The notes under the pieces: model-generated | The model's database searches: none | Seen by the model: the letters and a program-made list of their open reading frames with translations, nothing else | Told to the model about the DNA's origin: nothing | Origin: DAIDKA01 sp049792815 | Lineage (GTDB): Bacteria > Pseudomonadota > Gammaproteobacteria > Steroidobacterales > Steroidobacteraceae | NCBI GenBank assembly: GCA_049792815.1 | Contig: JBARBG010000085.1 | Location: 1 to 9,901, forward strand | Reading direction: 5' to 3' | DNA length: 9,901 nucleotides | Translations under genes and position numbers: made by a program | In this document: piece by piece, positions 6,022-9,901 of the stretch | Layout of the letters: each line of letters opens with the position of its first letter | Numbering within the stretch: position 1 is the stretch's first letter

Positions 6022-6765
6022 GTGTCCGATCGCTACACCGCCCTGCGCGCCTTCTGGCAAATGCCGCTGGGAAAATCCCTGCTTACGGCCGAGGCTGAGC
6101 TTCTGGGCGAGGCGCTCGAGGATGTCTTCGGGTGGGAGTTCCTGCAGGTCGGGGCGTGGGGCGAGGGGCGTGAACTGCTGACCGGCTGCCGCACGCGCCG
6201 CAAGATCGTGGTGGCCCCAGGGGCCTTCAGCAGCAGCGCCGACATCATCGCCCGGCCGTCCGCCTTGCCGGTGGCGCGCGACAGCGTCGATGCCGTGCTA
6301 CTGCCGCATACCCTGGAATTTGCCTCCGATCCCTATGCCATCGTGCGCGAGGTCGATCGGGTGCTCTCCGGTGAAGGCCAACTTGTGGTGCTGGGCTTTC
6401 AGCCCTTCAGCCTGTGGGGCATCCGCGCCGGCAGCTCGTCGGCGGGCTTCCCGCCGGGCATGCGGCGCATCCTCTCCGAGGGGCGCGTTCGCGAATGGCT
6501 GGTGCTGCTGGGTTATGAAATCGTCGCCACCCGCAGCTACCTGTATTGCACCCCCTGGGGCAACGGGGACGCCGAGACTGCGCAGGGCGCCGATCACTCG
6601 CCGCTGTTGCGGCGCACCTGGTTTAATCCCCTGCCGGCGGGTGCGTGGATCCTCAAGGCGCGCAAGCGCATCCGCGCCCTGACACCGATACGGCCGCGCC
6701 TGCGCGAAAAGCAGGCGGCGGTCATTGGCCAGCTGGTGAAGCCGACGACCCGGCAGCAGCCTTGA
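6022..6765 (+). CDS. Class I SAM-dependent methyltransferase, YafS-type
   Basis: The 247-residue protein belongs to the Methyltransf_11-like group. It has a motif-I-like strand and turn LQVGAWGEG (41-49). The segment LPVARDSVDAVLLPHTLEF (82-100) corresponds to motifs II/III, followed by REVDRVLSGEGQLVVLGFQP (109-128), then SLWGIR (130-135). This pattern and the position before rnhA and dnaQ match E. coli YafS, whose substrate is not established to my knowledge. The start is GTG 6022, supported by AAGGA 9 nt upstream; the same frame is open to 5848, but that extension crosses the promoter region. It is cytoplasmic, with no signal peptide. The stop is 1 nt from the rnhA start, so the two are translationally linked. 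Unlike in E. coli, no gloB lies between this gene and mltD, and rnhA is on the same strand. Confidence 0.88.
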   Translation: MSDRYTALRAFWQMPLGKSLLTAEAELLGEALEDVFGWEFLQVGAWGEGRELLTGCRTRRKIVVAPGAFSSSADIIARPSALPVARDSVDAVLLPHTLEFASDPYAIVREVDRVLSGEGQLVVLGFQPFSLWGIRAGSSSAGFPPGMRRILSEGRVREWLVLLGYEIVATRSYLYCTPWGNGDAETAQGADHSPLLRRTWFNPLPAGAWILKARKRIRALTPIRPRLREKQAAVIGQLVKPTTRQQP

Positions 6766-6766
6766 G

Positions 6767-7231
6767 ATGACGGCCTCACTGATGATTCATACGGATGGCG
6801 CCTGTCGCGGCAATCCGGGACCGGGCGGCTGGGGCGTGCTGCTGAACTGGAATGGCACCGTCAAGGAACTGTCCGGGTGGGAACCCGACACCACCAACAA
6901 TCGCATGGAACTGACGGCCGTCATCATGGCGCTTGCGGCCTTGACGCGCCCGACCCAGGCCACCGTGCAGACCGACTCACAGTATGTGATCAAGGGCATC
7001 ACCGAATGGCTGCCGACCTGGAAGGCACGCGGCTGGCGCACGGCCGACCGCAAGCCCGTCAAGAACCAGGACCTGTGGGAGCAGCTGGACCAGCTCGCCG
7101 GTGCGCACAGCCTCACCTGGCAGTGGGTCAAGGGCCACTCCGGTGATCCGGGTAACGAACGCGTCGATGAACTGGCGAACCTCGCCATCGATGCCATGCT
7201 TGAAAAAGCCCAGCGCTCCAAGGCGGTGTAG
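6767..7231 (+). CDS. rnhA: Ribonuclease HI
   Basis: RNase HI cuts the RNA strand of RNA-DNA hybrids, removing R-loops and replication primers in the cytoplasm. The 154-residue product (E. coli 155) has all catalytic residues at the E. coli positions: Asp10 in HTDGACRGNPGPGGWG, Glu48 in NNRMELTA, Asp70 in TDSQYV, His124 in WVKGHSG and Asp134 in ERVDELA. The basic handle region WKARGWRTADRKPVKN is also present. The ATG at 6767 aligns the numbering exactly; an internal ATG at 6782 is less suitable because it would remove the first strand. It starts 1 nt after the methyltransferase stop and ends 2 nt before dnaQ, so it is an operon member. In E. coli rnhA and dnaQ are adjacent but divergent; here they are co-oriented. 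Confidence 0.98.
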   Translation: MTASLMIHTDGACRGNPGPGGWGVLLNWNGTVKELSGWEPDTTNNRMELTAVIMALAALTRPTQATVQTDSQYVIKGITEWLPTWKARGWRTADRKPVKNQDLWEQLDQLAGAHSLTWQWVKGHSGDPGNERVDELANLAIDAMLEKAQRSKAV

Positions 7232-7233
7232 TC

Positions 7234-7959
7234 ATGCGTCAGATCATCCTCGATACGGAAACCACGGGCCTGGATGCCGCACAGGGCCATCGCATCATCG
7301 AGATCGGCTGCCTCGAGCTCGTGAGCCGCCGTCCCACGGGCCGGCATTTTCAGCGCTACCTGAACCCCGAACGCGATATTGATGAGGGCGCCGTGGCGGT
7401 TCACGGCATCACTCTCGCGCGTCTGCAGTCCGAGCCCAAGTTCGCGCAGATCGCCGCGCAGCTGATCGAGTTCCTGAAGGGCGCCGAACTCATCATCCAC
7501 AATGCGGCGTTCGATGTGGCCTTCCTGGATGCCGAGTTCGCGCGCCTGCCGGGGGAGCCGGTGACCGTGAGTTCCCTGTGCACCGTAGTCGATTCACTGG
7601 CGCTCGCCCGCCAGATGCACCCGGGGCAGCGCAATAGCCTGGACGCCCTGTGCAAGCGCTACAACGTCGACAACTCGGGGCGCCAGCTGCACGGCGCCTT
7701 GCTTGACGCGCAGCTGCTGGGCGAGGTCTATCTGGCCATGACCGGCGGTCAGGTGGCCTTAAGGCTGGGGGAGAGCGGCGCGGCGCGCAGCCGCGCAGCA
7801 GGCGAGGCTGACCAGCCGCCGCTGCGGCCCACCGCCGGGCTGCGCGTCATCGCCGCCACGCCCGATGAGGAGCTGGCCCATCAGGCCTTCCTGGAGCTGC
7901 TCGGTAAATCCAGCCAGGGACGCTGCCTGTGGCAGCAGCTCGACGCTGCGATCGATTAG
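7234..7959 (+). CDS. dnaQ: DNA polymerase III epsilon subunit (3'-5' proofreading exonuclease)
   Basis: DnaQ is the proofreading exonuclease of the replicative polymerase core. The 241-residue product (E. coli 243) has the DEDDh motifs: ExoI Asp7 and Glu9 in LDTETTGLD, ExoII Asp94 in HNAAFDVAFL, and ExoIII His153 and Asp158 in HGALLDAQLL. Just after them, QVALRL (173-178) stands where E. coli has its beta-clamp-binding motif QTSMAF. A Pro/Ala-rich linker and a C-terminal segment (about 205-241) that should bind the alpha subunit follow. ATG 7234 has AAGGCGG as a ribosome site and a gap of 2 nt from rnhA. Nothing suggests loss of function. Confidence 0.97.
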   Translation: MRQIILDTETTGLDAAQGHRIIEIGCLELVSRRPTGRHFQRYLNPERDIDEGAVAVHGITLARLQSEPKFAQIAAQLIEFLKGAELIIHNAAFDVAFLDAEFARLPGEPVTVSSLCTVVDSLALARQMHPGQRNSLDALCKRYNVDNSGRQLHGALLDAQLLGEVYLAMTGGQVALRLGESGAARSRAAGEADQPPLRPTAGLRVIAATPDEELAHQAFLELLGKSSQGRCLWQQLDAAID

Positions 7960-7990
7960 ACTGACGCGACGATTGGTCAGCGCGAAATCC

Positions 7991-9160
7991 ATGCCCACTA
8001 TGAAAGTACCTCTGCTGGATCTGAAGCCCCAGTACGCGAGCTTCAAGTCCGAGGCCCTCGCGGCCATCGAAAGAGTGTGCTCGACCCAAGGGTTCATCCT
8101 CGGGCCCGAGGTCAGCAAGCTCGAGAAGGATGTCGCCGCGTACAGCCAGTGCCGCTTCGGAATCGGCGTCTCCTCGGGTACCGACGCGCTGCTGCTCGCC
8201 TTGATGGCGCTGGACATCGGTCCGGGACATGAGGTCATCACCAGCCCCTACACTTTCTTCGCCACCGCGGGGACTATCGCCCGCACCGGGGCGCGGCCGA
8301 CGTTCTGCGACATCGATCCGGTGAGCTTCAACCTGGACCCGCAAGCGGTCGAGAGCTTCCTTGCGCGCGGTTGCGAGGTGCGCTCAGGGGCGCTGGTGAA
8401 CCGCGCGACCGGTGGCATCGTGAAGGCGCTGATGCCCGTGCATCTGTATGGCCAGGTCGCCGACATGCCACCGCTGCTGGCCCTGGCACGCCGCCATAAC
8501 CTTAAGATCATCGAAGATGCCGCCCAGGCCATCGGCGCCGCCGATGCCGAAGACCACCGCGCCTGCAGCCTGGGGGATATCGGCTGCCTGTCTTTTTTTC
8601 CCACCAAGAACTTAGGCGCCTTCGGCGATGCCGGAATGTGCGTCACCCAGGATCCTGCGCTCGCCGAGCGCATGAGCGTACTGCGGGTGCACGGCGGGAA
8701 GCCTAAGTACTACCACGCGCTAATCGGCGGCAATTTCCGCATCGATGAGCTGCAGGCGGCGGTGCTCAATGTGAAGCTGCCGCACCTTGATGCGTGGAGC
8801 GCCGCCCGCCAGCGCAACGCGGCCTTCTATGACAACGCCTTCGCCAGGGCCAATCTCGGCGCCGCGGTGCGCACCCCCCATGCGGCGCCCGGTCGGCATA
8901 TCTACAACCAATATGTGATCCGTGCGCACCATCGCGATGCGCTGCGCAAGCATCTTGCGGAACGATCAGTGGGCTCGGAGATCTATTACCCGGTGCCGCT
9001 GCATCTGCAGCAGTGTTTCGCGTATCTGGGCCACGCCGCCGGTGACTTTGCGCACTCGGAAGCCGCCGCGCAGGAGACCGTGGCACTGCCCATCTATCCG
9101 GAACTGGTTCCCGAACAATTGCAATACGTCGTTGACAGCATCGCGCGGTTCTACGGTTGA
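7991..9160 (+). CDS. DegT/DnrJ/EryC1/StrS-family PLP-dependent sugar aminotransferase
   Basis: Members of this family transfer an amino group to keto-sugars, mostly nucleotide-linked precursors of surface glycans or modified sugars. The 389-residue protein has the N-terminal VPLLDLKPQY, the cofactor-phosphate block GVSSGTDALLLAL (59-71), SPYTFFATAGTI (85-96), PVHLYGQ (149-155), and EDAAQAIGA (175-183) with Asp176 and Gln179 for the PLP ring. SFFPTKNLGAFGDAG carries Lys206 as the Schiff-base lysine. Late blocks NFRIDELQAAVL, YNQYVIRA and the C-terminal PIYPEL are also typical. The start is ATG 7991; ATG 8000 three codons later is equally possible, and neither has a strong ribosome site. The specific sugar substrate cannot be read from the sequence. 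It lies 31 nt after dnaQ and 12 nt before pgi, so it is probably in the same unit; pgi supplies fructose-6-phosphate, a precursor of amino sugars, but a functional link is only inference. Confidence 0.93.
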   Translation: MPTMKVPLLDLKPQYASFKSEALAAIERVCSTQGFILGPEVSKLEKDVAAYSQCRFGIGVSSGTDALLLALMALDIGPGHEVITSPYTFFATAGTIARTGARPTFCDIDPVSFNLDPQAVESFLARGCEVRSGALVNRATGGIVKALMPVHLYGQVADMPPLLALARRHNLKIIEDAAQAIGAADAEDHRACSLGDIGCLSFFPTKNLGAFGDAGMCVTQDPALAERMSVLRVHGGKPKYYHALIGGNFRIDELQAAVLNVKLPHLDAWSAARQRNAAFYDNAFARANLGAAVRTPHAAPGRHIYNQYVIRAHHRDALRKHLAERSVGSEIYYPVPLHLQQCFAYLGHAAGDFAHSEAAAQETVALPIYPELVPEQLQYVVDSIARFYG

Positions 9161-9172
9161 GCGGGTGAGAAC

Positions 9173-9901
9173 ATGACAGACAGTCCCGGACCCCAGACAC
9201 CGATCTGGGCGGAAATCGCCGCCCACGAGTCGCGCCTGAGCGCCCTGCATACCCGTGAGCTGTTTGCACAGGACCCGAGTCGCTATGCACGCTTCTCGCG
9301 TGCGACCCTCGGGCTGTCGATGGATTTCTCGCGCCAGCGCATCGACCAGGAGGCGCTGTACAAGCTGTATGCGCTGGCGGACTACGTGCAGCTGCGCGAT
9401 CACATCGAGGGCATGTTCAGGGGCGAGCACATCAACCGCACCGAGGACCGCGCGGTGCTGCATGTGGCCCTGCGCCAGCCGCGCGGAGGCACGATCGGTG
9501 GCAACGAGATTGCGAGCGAAGTGATCACCGAGCGCGAACGCATGCTGGATTTCGCCGCGGCGGTGCGCGATGGCCGCATCCGCGGCAGCGCCGGCAAGCC
9601 CTTTAGCCTCATCGTCAATATCGGCATCGGCGGCTCCGACTTAGGACCCGCGATGGCGGTGCTGGCTCTTGCGCAATACACCGCCGGGGCGCCGCGCGTG
9701 GAGTTCGTCTCCAACGTCGATGGCTGCCACCTCTACGATGTGCTTAAAGGTGCGGACGCCGCGACCACCCTGTTCATCGTGGCCTCGAAGACCTTCACCA
9801 CCCTTGAGACATTGACCAATGCCCGCACTGCCCGCGCCTGGCTGGTCGGCAAGCTTGGCGAAAGCATCGTCACCCAGCACTTCGCGGCCGTGTCCACCAA
9901 C
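9173..9901 (+). CDS. pgi: Glucose-6-phosphate isomerase, 5' part (runs off the window)
   Basis: Pgi interconverts glucose-6-phosphate and fructose-6-phosphate in glycolysis and gluconeogenesis. The first 243 codons are open and in frame to the last base of the window; the family is about 550 residues, so roughly 44% is present. Diagnostic segments are INRTEDRAVLHVALR (87-101), VNIGIGGSDLGP (148-159, sugar-phosphate binding), EFVSNVDG (177-184) and IVASKTFTTLETLTNA (202-217). The catalytic Glu, His and Lys of the second half lie outside. ATG 9173 is preceded by GGGTGAG and follows the aminotransferase stop by 12 nt, suggesting co-transcription. Confidence 0.97.
   Translation, partial: MTDSPGPQTPIWAEIAAHESRLSALHTRELFAQDPSRYARFSRATLGLSMDFSRQRIDQEALYKLYALADYVQLRDHIEGMFRGEHINRTEDRAVLHVALRQPRGGTIGGNEIASEVITERERMLDFAAAVRDGRIRGSAGKPFSLIVNIGIGGSDLGPAMAVLALAQYTAGAPRVEFVSNVDGCHLYDVLKGADAATTLFIVASKTFTTLETLTNARTARAWLVGKLGESIVTQHFAAVSTN

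Noticed and set aside
1..9901. CRISPR array, insertion sequence or complete rRNA gene
   Set aside because: No regularly spaced repeats, no transposase frame with terminal inverted repeats, and no rRNA-like sequence were seen.

Overview
The window looks like part of a high-G+C gammaproteobacterial chromosome. The evidence is a run of housekeeping genes in an order related to the E. coli mltD–gloB–yafS–rnhA–dnaQ neighbourhood, a ppiD gene directly behind a tRNA-Asp 3' end, and E. coli-like active sites in FabI, RNase HI and DnaQ. The exact lineage cannot be fixed from the sequence alone; a xanthomonad- or Nevskia/Steroidobacter-like group is a guess.

The window has two parts. Positions 1 to about 1379 look like the terminal part of an integrated genomic island. 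The DNA is sparsely coding and visibly AT-richer (27 G+C in bases 61-120, against 42 G+C in bases 2401-2460 within ppiD). It carries a minus-strand gene pair: a 60-residue protein (788-970) overlapping a TIR/deoxyribosyltransferase-like protein (187-810). The second gene is interrupted by one in-frame TAA at codon 105, while the reading frame and the apparent family sequence continue for another 102 codons. A possible third small ORF follows at 17-145. The island boundary is marked by 1380-1429, a perfect 3' part of tRNA-Asp(GTC) from the anticodon stem to CCA with no 5' half. This is what an att repeat left by a tRNA-targeting tyrosine recombinase looks like; the intact tRNA would lie outside the window, beyond the other end of the island.

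From 1430 onwards the DNA is dense core genome. ppiD (+) begins 18 nt after the tRNA remnant and meets fabI (-) tail to tail with a 10-nt gap. fabI lies 18 nt downstream of mltD (-), so these two are probably co-transcribed. mltD has a probable TTG start, a lipobox, an SLT domain and three LysM repeats. A 196-nt divergent intergenic region, holding a 14-bp perfect palindrome and a possible promoter, separates mltD from a plus-strand cluster. That cluster is a YafS-type methyltransferase, rnhA, dnaQ, a DegT-family PLP aminotransferase and a 5' fragment of pgi that runs off the window. Gaps in the cluster are 1, 2, 31 and 12 nt, which suggests one transcription unit. The gloB gene found between mltD and yafS in E. 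coli is absent.

The most interesting part is the island end: a decayed or interrupted, possibly defence-related two-gene module located just inside a tRNA-Asp attachment site. The core region is ordinary apart from small details.
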